NCBI GenBank assembly: GCA_020427635.1
Contig: JAGQOH010000002.1
Span: 1-64,000, forward strand
Direction of reading: 5' to 3'
DNA: 64,000 bases
Origin: Phycisphaerales bacterium
GTDB taxonomy: Bacteria > Planctomycetota > Phycisphaerae > Phycisphaerales > UBA1924
Both the position numbers and the translations under genes were made by a program. This document shows positions 27,131 to 35,737 of this stretch, one piece after another; positions within the stretch are counted from its first letter, which is position 1; the number at the start of each line of letters is the position of its first letter. The notes beneath the pieces were generated by a model. The model saw nothing but the letters and a program-made list of their open reading frames with translations, was not told the origin of the DNA and did not search any database.

Positions 27131-28335
27131 TGCGATTCCGCCAGGCGATCCAGCGTGGATTCGTCGAGCTTCTGCACCTTCACGCGCTTGGACTTGCGCC
27201 GGCGCTCTGGCACCAGATCGCGCATGGCTTCGAGCTTGCCGTAGCACAGCAATCGATCGCCCGCTTCGAGCACCCGTGTGCCCTTCGGGTTGGAGATGAC
27301 GGTGGTGCCGCGGTTCAACGTGAGCACGACGATATCGCGCTCGCGCAGACCAGAATCGACGATGGACTTCCCGATGAGATCAAATCCATCTGGAATCATC
27401 AATTCCGCCACGCCGTACCCCTTGGAGACTGTGAGTCGCTGGCGGATGTCAAGCTCTGGGAAAGCGACTTGCGATGCGATGTAGTCGACGACGGCGCCCG
27501 CGATATCAAGCCCCGTTGCGCCTTCGATGCCCTCGAGGCCCGGAGAAGAGTTGACCTCCATGATTTGGGGGCCATCGGCGCCTTCAAGCATGTCGACGCC
27601 TGCGACTCGGAGACCCATGATCTGCGCAGCGCGCACCGCGGTTTCTTCAAACCGTGGATCAAGTTCAATCGGTTCGGCCCTGCCACCCCGATGGACGTTG
27701 CTGCGAAACTCTTCGCCTTGCGCGACGCGGCGCATCGCAGCGACAACCCGGTCGCCCACGACGAATGCGCGGATGTCCTTGCCCTTGCTCTCCTTGACAA
27801 ACGACTGGATCAGTACGTTTTGCTTGGCGCTCTGCAGCGTCTCGATGATCGCCTCGGCGACCTTGTTCGTTTCGGCAAGAATGACGCCAATGCCCTGCGT
27901 GCCTTCCAAGATCTTGATGACCACAGGCGCGCCGCCAACGCGTTCGATCGCCGGCAGCACATCCTTGCGATCACGCACAAAGATCGTGCGCGGGATGCCG
28001 ATGTCATGGCGGCTCAGAATCTGCAGCGAGCGCAACTTGTCCCGCGAGTTCGTGATGCCGTTCGCCGTGTTTGGCGTGAACACATCCATCTGCTCGAACT
28101 GGCGCACGACCGCGGTGCCGAAGTACGTGATCGAAGCGCCAATGCGCGGCAGAATGGCGTCATACTCGCTCAGAAGCTTCGAGCGGAGGTAGAGGTCCGG
28201 TTCGCCATGGCTCAACTCGATGGCAAAGCGCAGCGTGTTGAGCACTTTGGCGGTGTGGCCGCGTTCCTCAGCAGCCTGCTTGAGTCGACGCGTTGAATAG
28301 CATTTGGGAGCGGTCGAAAGAATGCCGAGTTTCAT
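27127..28335 (-). CDS. RimK-type ATP-grasp ligase with C-terminal TrkA_C-like domain
   Basis: 402 residues from the ATG at 28335 (AAGGAGA 5 bases upstream). Residues 1-290 are a RimK family ATP-grasp ligase: KILEGTQGIGVILAE (ATP loop), SFVKESKGKDIRAFVVGD, and IMEVNSSPGLEGIEGATG with metal-binding Glu and Asn. RimK adds glutamate to a protein C-terminus such as ribosomal S6 or builds poly-glutamate. Residues about 305-375 (ELMIPDGFDLIGKSI, then VLTLNRG and EAGDRLLCYG) match RCK_C/TrkA_C domains that bind small ligands. A basic tail follows. Coupled to both neighbours by ATGA overlaps. Confidence 0.88.
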   Translation of the reverse strand: MKLGILSTAPKCYSTRRLKQAAEERGHTAKVLNTLRFAIELSHGEPDLYLRSKLLSEYDAILPRIGASITYFGTAVVRQFEQMDVFTPNTANGITNSRDKLRSLQILSRHDIGIPRTIFVRDRKDVLPAIERVGGAPVVIKILEGTQGIGVILAETNKVAEAIIETLQSAKQNVLIQSFVKESKGKDIRAFVVGDRVVAAMRRVAQGEEFRSNVHRGGRAEPIELDPRFEETAVRAAQIMGLRVAGVDMLEGADGPQIMEVNSSPGLEGIEGATGLDIAGAVVDYIASQVAFPELDIRQRLTVSKGYGVAELMIPDGFDLIGKSIVDSGLRERDIVVLTLNRGTTVISNPKGTRVLEAGDRLLCYGKLEAMRDLVPERRRKSKRVKVQKLDESTLDRLAESQ

Positions 28336-28781
28336 GAAGTCTCCTTGGTGGATCGATTGGGCTTCTTGGTCAGCAGATAGGTCGAGTTGGGATCGACAGC
28401 GACGCCTTGCAGCGCCATGCGCCCGATCAACATCCGGCACAGCATGCCCTTGCGGCACACCAGGCTCACATCGATTTCGCGCTCGATCGGGCCCAGCCTG
28501 ATTCGCGTTCGACAGACGATGCGCTGCTGCACCTCGCCGCTCGACGGCTTGACCAATGATTCTCGGTGGGGTTCAGCTTCAACCCAGACACTCTTGCGCG
28601 TTGGGCGTTCGCGCGTCACCACTTCAAAGCGAATCCGCCCATCGGGCAGATCCTCGATTTCTCCAACATGTATCGCGCTCGTGCGTGCGCCGGTGTCAAG
28701 CTTCGCCTTGATCGACTTGATGCCCCAGTCAGGCAGGGCCACGCGTTCACGCCAGCCGGCGGTCAGAAGTGGTGCGCTCAT
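28332..28781 (-). CDS. RimB-like retropepsin-type protease (RimK-associated)
   Basis: 149 residues from the ATG at 28781. The pattern KAKLDTGARTSAIH (residues 26-38) is the DTGA motif of retropepsin-like aspartic proteases. Proteins of this family are often annotated as ATP-dependent zinc proteases and occur beside RimK. LIGRMAL near the C-terminus is the typical second conserved block. In Pseudomonas the related RimB is reported to act against RimK-modified product. First gene of a three-gene coupled unit (protease, ligase, desuccinylase-like) with ATGA overlaps throughout. Confidence 0.82.
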   Translation of the reverse strand: MSAPLLTAGWRERVALPDWGIKSIKAKLDTGARTSAIHVGEIEDLPDGRIRFEVVTRERPTRKSVWVEAEPHRESLVKPSSGEVQQRIVCRTRIRLGPIEREIDVSLVCRKGMLCRMLIGRMALQGVAVDPNSTYLLTKKPNRSTKETS

Positions 28782-28812
28782 ACAACGTCGAGTATAGCCC
28801 GTAGGCCTCGGC

Positions 28813-30645
28813 TTACGTTTGCAGCACACCCGTGGCAAACGACTTGCTGTAGTCCCAGTGGCAGGTCGCACGGAGGGCCATGGCAACTTCGCGGCGCGTC
28901 TCGTGCGGCTGAATGATCCGGTCAAGCCAACCCCGCGCGGCGCCGTGGCGAATGTCCTGTTGTTCGTTGTACGAGTCGGCCACCGCTTGCAGAATCTGTT
29001 TGTGCGTCTCGGCGTCGATCGTTTCGCCCTTGCGCTCGCGGGAACGCTCTTCGATCATCGCAAGTACGCCCGTCGCCTGGGCCGCGCCCATGACGGCGCA
29101 CTTCGCACTGGGCCACGCAAGAGTGATGAATGGATCGAATGCCCGCCCGCACATGGCATAGTTGCCCGCGCCGTAGCTGCCCCCCGTGATGAGCACGATC
29201 TTCGGCACGACGCAATTGCTCATCGCGTTCACCATCTTCGCGCCCGCGCGGATGATGCCCATCTCCTCAGAATCGCGCCCGACCATAAACCCGGTCGTGT
29301 CGTGCATGAACAGAATCGGGATCTTGCGCTGGTTGCAATCCATGATGAACCGCGCGGCCTTGTCAGCCGAGTCGTCATAGATCACGCCCGGCATCGACAC
29401 CGAATAGGTCGGCCCGCCCTTGCCGCCGTGCTTTTGCCCGCCGAGCGTGCGCTGTGTGAGCTTCTTCTGGTTGGCGACGATGCCCAGCGCCTGGCCTTCG
29501 AGTGAGCCATAGCCGCACACGATCGACCCGCCATACTCCGCCTTGTACTCGTCGAAGTCCGCTTCGCCGTCTTTCTCATCAAGGATGCAGGCCAGCAACT
29601 CGCGCACGTCGTATTGCGCGCCGGGTGCAGTTGTGAAAATGTCGTAGATGTCTTCGGGGTTGCGAGCAGGTTTTTCGTCAGCGATGTGCTCGTCATTGCC
29701 TTTGCGCGCCGCCTCCTGCATCCGCCGAGACATACGCTCAAAGTGCGCCTTCAACTCCGCTCGTTCTTCGTCCGTCCAATCCGCCGAATCCCACGGCAAT
29801 TCGATGTTGGCATCTGGGTACTCGCCGTACTTCGCGATCAGCGACCGGATCCGCTTGATGCAGCTCTCGTCGTCCTTCTCCTTGAAGTCGATCGTGCCGC
29901 TGATCGCCGCGTGCATTGACGCGCCGCCGAGCTCTTCGTCGGTCACTTCCTGGCCGATTGCTGCCTTCACGAGCGCTGGCCCTGCCAGATACAAACCCGA
30001 CCCCTCGGTCATGAGCAACGTGTCGCACAGCACCGGCAGGTATCCGCCGCCCGCCACGCAATACCCCATGATCGCAGCGATCTGCGGCACACCATCCGCG
30101 CTGATCACGGCGTTGTTCCGAAAAATGCGCCCAAAGTCATCCGTATCCGGAAACACATCCTCCTGCAGCGGCAGGAACACACCTGCGGAATCCACGAGGT
30201 AAATCAACGGCAGCCGTGCCATCATCGCAATCGTCTGCGCACGGATGATCTTCTTGCACGTCATCGGGAAGAAGGCGCCGGCCTTCACCGTCGCATCATT
30301 GGCAATGATCATGCAGGGGCGGCCTTCGACTTCGCCCACGCCCGTGACCACACCTGCTGCCGGTGCGCCGCCGTGCTCCGCGTACATGTTGTACGCGCAC
30401 CACAGCCCGAACTCCTGAAAGCCCTTAGAGTCATCGACCAGCCTGTCGATACGCTCGCGCGCTGTCAGGCGCTGCTTCTTGTGCTGACGCTCAATGGCCT
30501 TGTGCCCACCACCCAGCATGAGCTCACGCTCCGTTGCCTGGTGCTCTTCGTTGAGCGCGCGGAGCGCATTGATGCCGTCCGTCGCGGCGCCGTTGGCGCT
30601 GACGTTGGCCGGGTCGGTCGACTTGCTGGACTTGGCTCGGGGCAT
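28813..30645 (-). CDS. acyl-CoA carboxylase, carboxyltransferase (beta) subunit, MccB-like
   Basis: 610 residues. Both carboxyltransferase halves are complete: RLTARERIDRLVD, AGVVTGVGEVEGRPC, DSAGVFLPLQEDVFPD, YCVAGGGYLPVLCD, then the second-half segments GGSIVCGYGSLEGQ, DTTGFMVGRD and GGSYGAGNYAMCGRAF. The VAGGGYLP and GSYGAGNYAMCG forms fit methylcrotonyl- or geranyl-CoA carboxylase beta more than propionyl-CoA carboxylase. It would transfer CO2 from biotin on an alpha subunit, which is not in the window. With the nearby HMG-CoA lyase and dehydrogenase it supports a leucine route. The start was taken at the first ATG. Confidence 0.9.
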   Translation of the reverse strand: MPRAKSSKSTDPANVSANGAATDGINALRALNEEHQATERELMLGGGHKAIERQHKKQRLTARERIDRLVDDSKGFQEFGLWCAYNMYAEHGGAPAAGVVTGVGEVEGRPCMIIANDATVKAGAFFPMTCKKIIRAQTIAMMARLPLIYLVDSAGVFLPLQEDVFPDTDDFGRIFRNNAVISADGVPQIAAIMGYCVAGGGYLPVLCDTLLMTEGSGLYLAGPALVKAAIGQEVTDEELGGASMHAAISGTIDFKEKDDESCIKRIRSLIAKYGEYPDANIELPWDSADWTDEERAELKAHFERMSRRMQEAARKGNDEHIADEKPARNPEDIYDIFTTAPGAQYDVRELLACILDEKDGEADFDEYKAEYGGSIVCGYGSLEGQALGIVANQKKLTQRTLGGQKHGGKGGPTYSVSMPGVIYDDSADKAARFIMDCNQRKIPILFMHDTTGFMVGRDSEEMGIIRAGAKMVNAMSNCVVPKIVLITGGSYGAGNYAMCGRAFDPFITLAWPSAKCAVMGAAQATGVLAMIEERSRERKGETIDAETHKQILQAVADSYNEQQDIRHGAARGWLDRIIQPHETRREVAMALRATCHWDYSKSFATGVLQT

Positions 30646-30666
30646 CGGAGAAGTGTACAGATCGGC

Positions 30667-32862
30667 CTAATCCGCCCGCTTGATGACCACCATCGTCACA
30701 TCGTCCTCCTGCGGCTGGCTCTCCCGGAAGGCAATGACATCCGCAATGACTGCGTCGCAGATCGCCTGGGCCGAGCCGGTGGCAGACTTGCGGATGGACG
30801 CCGCGAATCGCTCGTGTCCAAACATGTCCCCCTGCGGATTGCGCGCCTCCCAGATGCCGTCGGTGCCGACGACGATGACCTGCCCCGGCGCCAACGGCTC
30901 GTGCTGCAGCGTGTCGTACTGCCAGTCGGAGTCGATCGCGAGGGGGATGCCGCTTGTGCCCTGGAGGCGCGTGACGGTGTCGCTCGCCGGGTCATACAGG
31001 AAAGGTTCGTCGTGGCCCGCATTCACCCAGTGCAAGCGGCCCGGCGATCCATCGGGCAGCGACGCGATCTCAAGCACGCAGAGCGTCATAAAGCGATCGT
31101 CCGCGGCGTCGTGATCGAGATCCCGATTCACTTTCATGAGCTGATCCGCCAACACGCCAGCTTGGGAGAGGTGCGAGCGAATAAGCGCCCGCGCCGTGGT
31201 CATGAGCAACGCGCTTGGCAATCCATGCCCTGTAATGTCACCCACGATGGCGATGAGTCGCTTAGGTGACGCTTTCTCAATGACAAAGAAATCGTAGTAG
31301 TCGCCGCCCGTTTCGTCGCAATAAATAGACGCGCCGGCGATGTCGAGGCCATCGAGCTTGGGTGGCTCTTTCGGAAGCAACTGCTGCTGCACGTCCATGG
31401 CAAGTCGCAGCGAGTCCCGCAGCTTTACCTGGTCTTGCAATCGCGGGATCATGTCATTAAAGGCGGTGGCCAGGGCGCCGATTTCGTCCTGCGTCGCAAC
31501 CTCCGCCCGGGCATCGAGATCCCCACTGGCGATTTGCTCTGCAACGCCCGCGAGGGCACGCACGGGCTTCGTGACGCTGCGCGATGCGCCCAGCGCCAGG
31601 ACGATCACCACCGCGACTGCACCCAGGATCACGCCGCCGTAGCCCTTGAGCTGCGTTGCAATTTGCTCGCGAAAGCTCGCCTCGATGTTTTGCGGGATCG
31701 CCTCAAGCGACGCGAGGGGCACCGTGAGCAGCAGCACGCCGCCATCAGCTGGGTCGTGCGTGTTGAAGGGCGTGTATGCACAGAGCGAGCGCACGCCGCC
31801 AATCATCGTGTCGACGATATTGCTTTGGCCTGTGGCAAGCTCGCGCAGCATCTGCTCATGCTGCGATCGATCGTCGAGGCGGAACGTCTCCGCCTGCGGC
31901 CGCGCGTTCCAATCAAGACCTTTGGAGGTGTCGTTGCGCTCCGCGAGGATGATGATCGCATCTTCGTCGATGCCTTCTTCCGATCGGCGGTCGTCAAAGG
32001 TCGGATAACGCCCCGCCACCGGGCGCAGCGCGACAAACGCTTTCGCCTCCTCCGCCCAAGGCAAGGTCTCGGGCATGCCCGCCATCACGTCGCGCACGCG
32101 CACGTCAATCCCCGCCACGCCCACCGCCTCGCCGCTTGGCAGGCGCACCGGCATCGACACCGTCATCATCAGCTTGCCCGTAGTCGCATCGACGATCGGA
32201 GGTCCCCATTGCGGGCGATCCCAGTTCGGATCGCGATCGAGCGCATGCGTCACGATCATGTACCAGGTGCGCTGCGCGGGGCGAAAGTCCTCGGGATAGC
32301 CGCCATGGCCCGGGTACTTCGCGTGCACACCATCAAACGTGGAGATGTACTGCCCCCACACAAGCAGCGGGGGATTGTCCGCGATGAGTTCATACAGCTT
32401 GGTAAGACTCGTGAGCTGCAACGCATGGCGCTCGCGCTCGTCCGTCCGGGGCTCGACGAACAGGAATGATTGATGCAGCCAGCTGACCAGTTGCGATTCA
32501 ACATTGCCTGGCTCGCGCCGGCGCAGCCCTGGCACGCTGTCGGGCCCCGGCTCAAAGTCGACCCGCGCGTCATAGATCGTCGTGAACTTGGGCGGCGTGC
32601 CATCGAGCGCTTCGCCCGCGGCATTCGCTTGGATGGCGAGTAGGCGTTCCAGCTCCGACGCGCGCGACCGAATCGTCTCGGCGAGTGATTGCGCCACCAG
32701 CGCAAGCTGCTCGCGCTCGTCGTCGATGACACGCTGCCTAGCTTCATTGGTCAGGCGGTGGCCCATGTCGCGGACGGAGGCGCGCCCGAGCCACGCCGCC
32801 ACCAACAGCGGCGTGACCGCCAACACAAGCAGCAGGATCAGCAGCTTGATCCGGATCGACAT
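30667..32862 (-). CDS. sensor phosphatase: Cache-HAMP-SpoIIE (PP2C)
   Basis: 731 residues. An N-terminal helix (about 5-25) and a large periplasmic sensor (about 30-400, Cache-like, with DFRPAQRTWYMIVTHALDR and GVAGIDVRVRDVM) precede a second helix near 408-430. A HAMP segment follows (SVTKPVRALAGVAEQIASGD), then a short coiled coil. The SpoIIE-type PP2C domain has GGDYYDFFVIE, IVGDITGHGLPSALLM, VNAGHDEPFLYD, and GTDGIWEARN with metal-binding Asp residues. Such proteins dephosphorylate anti-anti-sigma factors in partner switching in response to an external signal. No STAS or anti-sigma gene lies nearby. Confidence 0.9.
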   Translation of the reverse strand: MSIRIKLLILLLVLAVTPLLVAAWLGRASVRDMGHRLTNEARQRVIDDEREQLALVAQSLAETIRSRASELERLLAIQANAAGEALDGTPPKFTTIYDARVDFEPGPDSVPGLRRREPGNVESQLVSWLHQSFLFVEPRTDERERHALQLTSLTKLYELIADNPPLLVWGQYISTFDGVHAKYPGHGGYPEDFRPAQRTWYMIVTHALDRDPNWDRPQWGPPIVDATTGKLMMTVSMPVRLPSGEAVGVAGIDVRVRDVMAGMPETLPWAEEAKAFVALRPVAGRYPTFDDRRSEEGIDEDAIIILAERNDTSKGLDWNARPQAETFRLDDRSQHEQMLRELATGQSNIVDTMIGGVRSLCAYTPFNTHDPADGGVLLLTVPLASLEAIPQNIEASFREQIATQLKGYGGVILGAVAVVIVLALGASRSVTKPVRALAGVAEQIASGDLDARAEVATQDEIGALATAFNDMIPRLQDQVKLRDSLRLAMDVQQQLLPKEPPKLDGLDIAGASIYCDETGGDYYDFFVIEKASPKRLIAIVGDITGHGLPSALLMTTARALIRSHLSQAGVLADQLMKVNRDLDHDAADDRFMTLCVLEIASLPDGSPGRLHWVNAGHDEPFLYDPASDTVTRLQGTSGIPLAIDSDWQYDTLQHEPLAPGQVIVVGTDGIWEARNPQGDMFGHERFAASIRKSATGSAQAICDAVIADVIAFRESQPQEDDVTMVVIKRAD

Positions 32863-32876
32863 GACACAAGACTACC

Positions 32877-32935
32877 AGCCCCAAGCGCAAGTGCGTCGGG
32901 TGGCCCGACTTGCTTGTCAAGTCGGGTTTGTCTTG
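32877..32935 (+). repeat. dispersed repeat family 2, single copy
   Basis: AGCCCCAAGCGCAAG, GCGTCGGGTGG, then CCCGACTTG-CTTGT-CAAGTCGGG (32904-32926) and TTTGTCTTG. Almost identical to 23503-23560. On the minus strand it would form the C-terminal end of the frameshifted zinc-ribbon gene. Confidence 0.85.
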
Positions 32936-32993
32936 TTCGGGGCACTCATGCCCACATTCGGGACAGGTGTTCGTCGGCAGTCCCACGATCGAA

Positions 32994-33179
32994 CTAGCGG
33001 CAGTTCGGGCATTGCGATGCACGGAGGCGCCGTGCTTCGCGGATGCGCGCGAGGTTGAGGCGGATGCTCCAGATGAGGAGCACGAGTGTGGTAAGGGTGA
33101 TGGCGTCGTGTGCTATGCCGAGGGGGAGGAGGCGGGAGTGTGCGTAAGAGCCGGTTGCGACGAGTACGAGCGGCTCCAT
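32994..33179 (-). pseudogene. small membrane protein with frameshifted zinc ribbon
   Basis: The intact frame gives 61 residues: a hydrophobic helix (about 26-42), a basic segment (RIREARRLRAS), then CPNCR and a TAG stop at 32996-32994. One base out of frame the sequence continues as SIVGLPTNTCPECGHE. Removing a single base at the stop would give CPNCRYSIVGLPTNTCPECG, a double C-x2-C ribbon of a kind common in planctomycete membrane proteins. So the gene is either truncated by a one-base insertion or carries a sequencing error. The start is 20 bp from the divergent DUF4145 gene, with no clear ribosome binding site. Confidence 0.55.
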
Positions 33180-33199
33180 TGGAGGTAGTATGGGTCAAT

Positions 33200-33826
33200 A
33201 TGGCCGTCACTCCAGAAAAGGCGCTGCGTTTACCCAGGTGTCCCCACTGCAACGCTGCCGATCCCTATCTAGGTCTCAAGACGAATTTTGTTGAACACGA
33301 CAGCCAGGGCAATGAGAAAACTTGGGGGATATATGTATGCGGGCGCTGTGCCGGAGTAGTATCAGCACATTGGAAGGCCAAGGGGTCTTTCCAGAGCTTC
33401 CCGAAGCTACAACAGGCAGTGGCTTCGTCGGACATACCCGAACGCCCGCGAGCCTTCATTCAAGAAGCGATGGGTGAAGACAAACCACATTCGACGTGCC
33501 TGTTGTTGGCAAGCGCTCTCGACGCCATGCTAAAGGAGAAAGGGCTCGTTACAGGCTCTCTCTTCAGACGGATCCAGCAGGCAACTGAAGGCGACGCTCC
33601 ACTGTTTACGAAGAGTATGGCCGAGTGGGCACACGACATAAGGCTCGACGCCAACGACCATCGACACGCCGACCCGAATGCGCCCTTGGCAACAATGGCG
33701 GATGCACGGCGATTGCTTGAGTTCACCACAATGATTGCCGAGTTGCTCTACGTGCTGCCTGCCCGTGTTGAACGGGGGAGAGCAGCAGCGCCGGTGACAG
33801 AGCATGCAACCACACTGTCGCGTTGA
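33200..33826 (+). CDS. DUF4145 domain protein with N-terminal zinc finger
   Basis: 208 residues from the ATG at 33200. An N-terminal ribbon (CPHC near 13-16, CGRC near 45-48) is followed by the helical DUF4145 domain: IPERPRAFIQEAM, then STCLLLASALDAMLKEKG, then TKSMAEWAHDIRLDAN and the second half ending ARRLLEFTTMIAELLYVLP. DUF4145 proteins turn up beside restriction and other defence genes but their activity is unknown. Base composition here is clearly lower in GC than the flanks. GGAGG lies 14 bases before this ATG, rather far, so the start is uncertain. Confidence 0.75.
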   Translation: MAVTPEKALRLPRCPHCNAADPYLGLKTNFVEHDSQGNEKTWGIYVCGRCAGVVSAHWKAKGSFQSFPKLQQAVASSDIPERPRAFIQEAMGEDKPHSTCLLLASALDAMLKEKGLVTGSLFRRIQQATEGDAPLFTKSMAEWAHDIRLDANDHRHADPNAPLATMADARRLLEFTTMIAELLYVLPARVERGRAAAPVTEHATTLSR

Positions 33827-33871
33827 GAGCTGTTCTGGCTGTGTAGAACTAACGTGCCCACTGTAGCCAGG

Positions 33872-34453
33872 TCATTGAGCCCGAAATGCGGTAATAGCCG
33901 CTCTGCGGGCCGCAGGTGTAAGAATGTGCAGATCATGGCTCGACAGTGGAAGGCCCATTGCCCAACGGCGGGCAAGCTGGAACTGACGAACATTGGGCAG
34001 GTACATCATTAGGTCGAAGGTACTAATCCCCTGCTCATCGCCCGATTTCCACTCTCCGAATGTGTCGTGTACGATCTGCCACGCAGAATTGCACAACTCT
34101 TTTGCAAGCCAACACACTTGAGCGTCATTCGGGTATTGCATCGCAAATCGGCACGCATCATCGACCAGAAACAATCGTGCGGCGTACCACAAGGCGCAGC
34201 ATTGTTCTATGTCGTCGGTAAATTGCTCTGCTCGCTTGCAAGTGCGTTCAAACGACACGCGTGTGTCGAAATTGGCGGTTGAAGCTTCCTTGTCTACTAC
34301 TTCGCAAACGCAGGCAGTGAATCTTTCTCTTCGTGCATGTCGATCACCGGAGTTTTGGTTGTAAGCCTGGACATATCGCTTGAAACTTTGTGCAAGGTGA
34401 GCCTCAGCACGATGTGAGATTCCTTCTATCGCTGCGAACTCACTCGTCTTCAT
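33872..34453 (-). CDS. hypothetical soluble protein, low-GC gene
   Basis: 193 residues from the ATG at 34453 (a GTG at 34474 is an alternative start). Rich in Cys, Trp and aromatic residues, apparently all-helical, with no signal peptide or membrane segment. The C-terminal stretch GISTFDLMMYLPNVRQF and the ending ARRAAITAFRAQ suggest a folded domain, but no family is recognised. GC content is about 47-50 percent in several 60-base rows, below the flanking genes, and this gene converges with the DUF4145 gene, which has a similar composition. The pair may have been acquired together. Confidence 0.55.
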   Translation of the reverse strand: MKTSEFAAIEGISHRAEAHLAQSFKRYVQAYNQNSGDRHARRERFTACVCEVVDKEASTANFDTRVSFERTCKRAEQFTDDIEQCCALWYAARLFLVDDACRFAMQYPNDAQVCWLAKELCNSAWQIVHDTFGEWKSGDEQGISTFDLMMYLPNVRQFQLARRWAMGLPLSSHDLHILTPAARRAAITAFRAQ

Positions 34454-34491
34454 TTTTCTGGTGAATAGTCTCACGCTGGAGTGTACCCCCG

Positions 34492-34510
34492 CGCTTGCGC
34501 TTGGGGCTTG
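34492..34510 (-). repeat. dispersed repeat family 2, truncated copy
   Basis: Only the left arm is kept, in inverted orientation: CAAGCCCCAAGCGCAAGCG on the minus strand, identical over 19 bases to the start of the 23503 copy. It lies at the boundary of the lower-GC patch and just after the citrate synthase stop codon (34515). Confidence 0.7.
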
Positions 34511-34514
34511 TAGG

Positions 34515-35660
34515 TCACTTCCAACTCAACCCCAGCGGCCCGACATATTCCGCGATCGGGCGGATCAGCTTGTTGTTCGCGTGCTGTTCCATGATGTGTG
34601 CGCACCACCCGGTGATGCGCGACGCCACGAAGATCGGGGTGTATTGCGGCACGGGGATGCCCATGACGAAATACGTCATGCCGCAGGGGAAGTCGACATT
34701 CGGGTGAATGTTCTTGTCGCGCAGCATGATCGCCTGCACTTGGTCGCCCAAGTCGAACCACTTGGTCGAATCTTTTCCTTGCTTCTCCGCCATCGCGCGG
34801 CCGAGCTTGTTCAGGATGCCCGCGCGGTGGTCGCCGTTCTTATAGACGCGGTGGCCAAAGCCCATGAGCTTGCGCTTCTCGTCAAAGGCGCGCTGCATCC
34901 ATTGTTCGACGGTCATCTTGCCGCCGGCGGTGTCGGTGGCGATGTCCTTGAGCATGTCCATCGCGGCTTCGTTGGCGCCGCCGTGGAGCGGACCCTTGAG
35001 TGCTGCGATGCCGCCGCAGACGGCGCCGTGCATGTCGGACATGGTGCCCGCGATGACGCGCGTCGTGAAGGTCGAGGCGTTGAAGTCATGCTCGGCGTAA
35101 AGCACGAGCGAGACATCCATGACGTGCGCGGCTTCGGCTGAGGGCTTCTTGCCGGTCATCATGTAAAGAAGGTTCGCTGCGTGCGAGAGTGATGCATCGG
35201 GTTCGACGAGGTCGCGGCCATCGATCACGTTTTGCATGTGACCAATGATGGTCGGGATCTTCGCAAGCAGGCGCTTTGCCTTGGCGAGGTCCGCTTCGGG
35301 CGACACATCCTGGCACTGCGGATCAAGATGCCCGAGTACGCTCACGGCGCTGCGCAGAATGTCCATCGGCACTGCGTTGGGAAGCGTCGCGGTCTTGCGA
35401 ATCACTTCGGTGACGATCGCGGGCAGGTTGCGCTCGCCGGCAATCTCTCTCTTGAACGCGGCGAGCTCGGCGGCACTCGGCTTGTGTCCGATGAGCAACA
35501 GGAAGGCGACTTCTTCAAAGGTGGCGTTTGCGGCGAGGTCCGCGATTTCATAGCCGCGATAGATCAGTTCGGTTTGGTTGACGGCGCAGATGGCGGTCTT
35601 GCCGGCGATCTGACCTTGCAGTCCAGAGCTCTTGAGTTCAGGCGTAGCGGTCGCGGACAT
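34515..35660 (-). CDS. prpC: 2-methylcitrate synthase / citrate synthase
   Basis: 381 residues. Short, bacterial type II-like citrate synthase. Catalytic landmarks are FGHRVYKNGDHRA (active His270), ARITGWCAHIMEQ (catalytic Asp region) and PLHGGANEAAMDML. The length and the immediate neighbours prpB and prpD favour 2-methylcitrate synthase, which condenses propionyl-CoA with oxaloacetate, over a TCA cycle enzyme, though such proteins often accept both substrates. Last gene of the prpD-prpB-prpC order on the minus strand, 77 bp after prpB. Confidence 0.88.
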   Translation of the reverse strand: MSATATPELKSSGLQGQIAGKTAICAVNQTELIYRGYEIADLAANATFEEVAFLLLIGHKPSAAELAAFKREIAGERNLPAIVTEVIRKTATLPNAVPMDILRSAVSVLGHLDPQCQDVSPEADLAKAKRLLAKIPTIIGHMQNVIDGRDLVEPDASLSHAANLLYMMTGKKPSAEAAHVMDVSLVLYAEHDFNASTFTTRVIAGTMSDMHGAVCGGIAALKGPLHGGANEAAMDMLKDIATDTAGGKMTVEQWMQRAFDEKRKLMGFGHRVYKNGDHRAGILNKLGRAMAEKQGKDSTKWFDLGDQVQAIMLRDKNIHPNVDFPCGMTYFVMGIPVPQYTPIFVASRITGWCAHIMEQHANNKLIRPIAEYVGPLGLSWK

Positions 35661-35737
35661 GGCGGAAACCCCCCTGTGGTTTGTTGTTGAGCGGCATCAG
35701 TTGAGCGGACAAGTGTAGGCGATGTGCGAAGTCGGTG

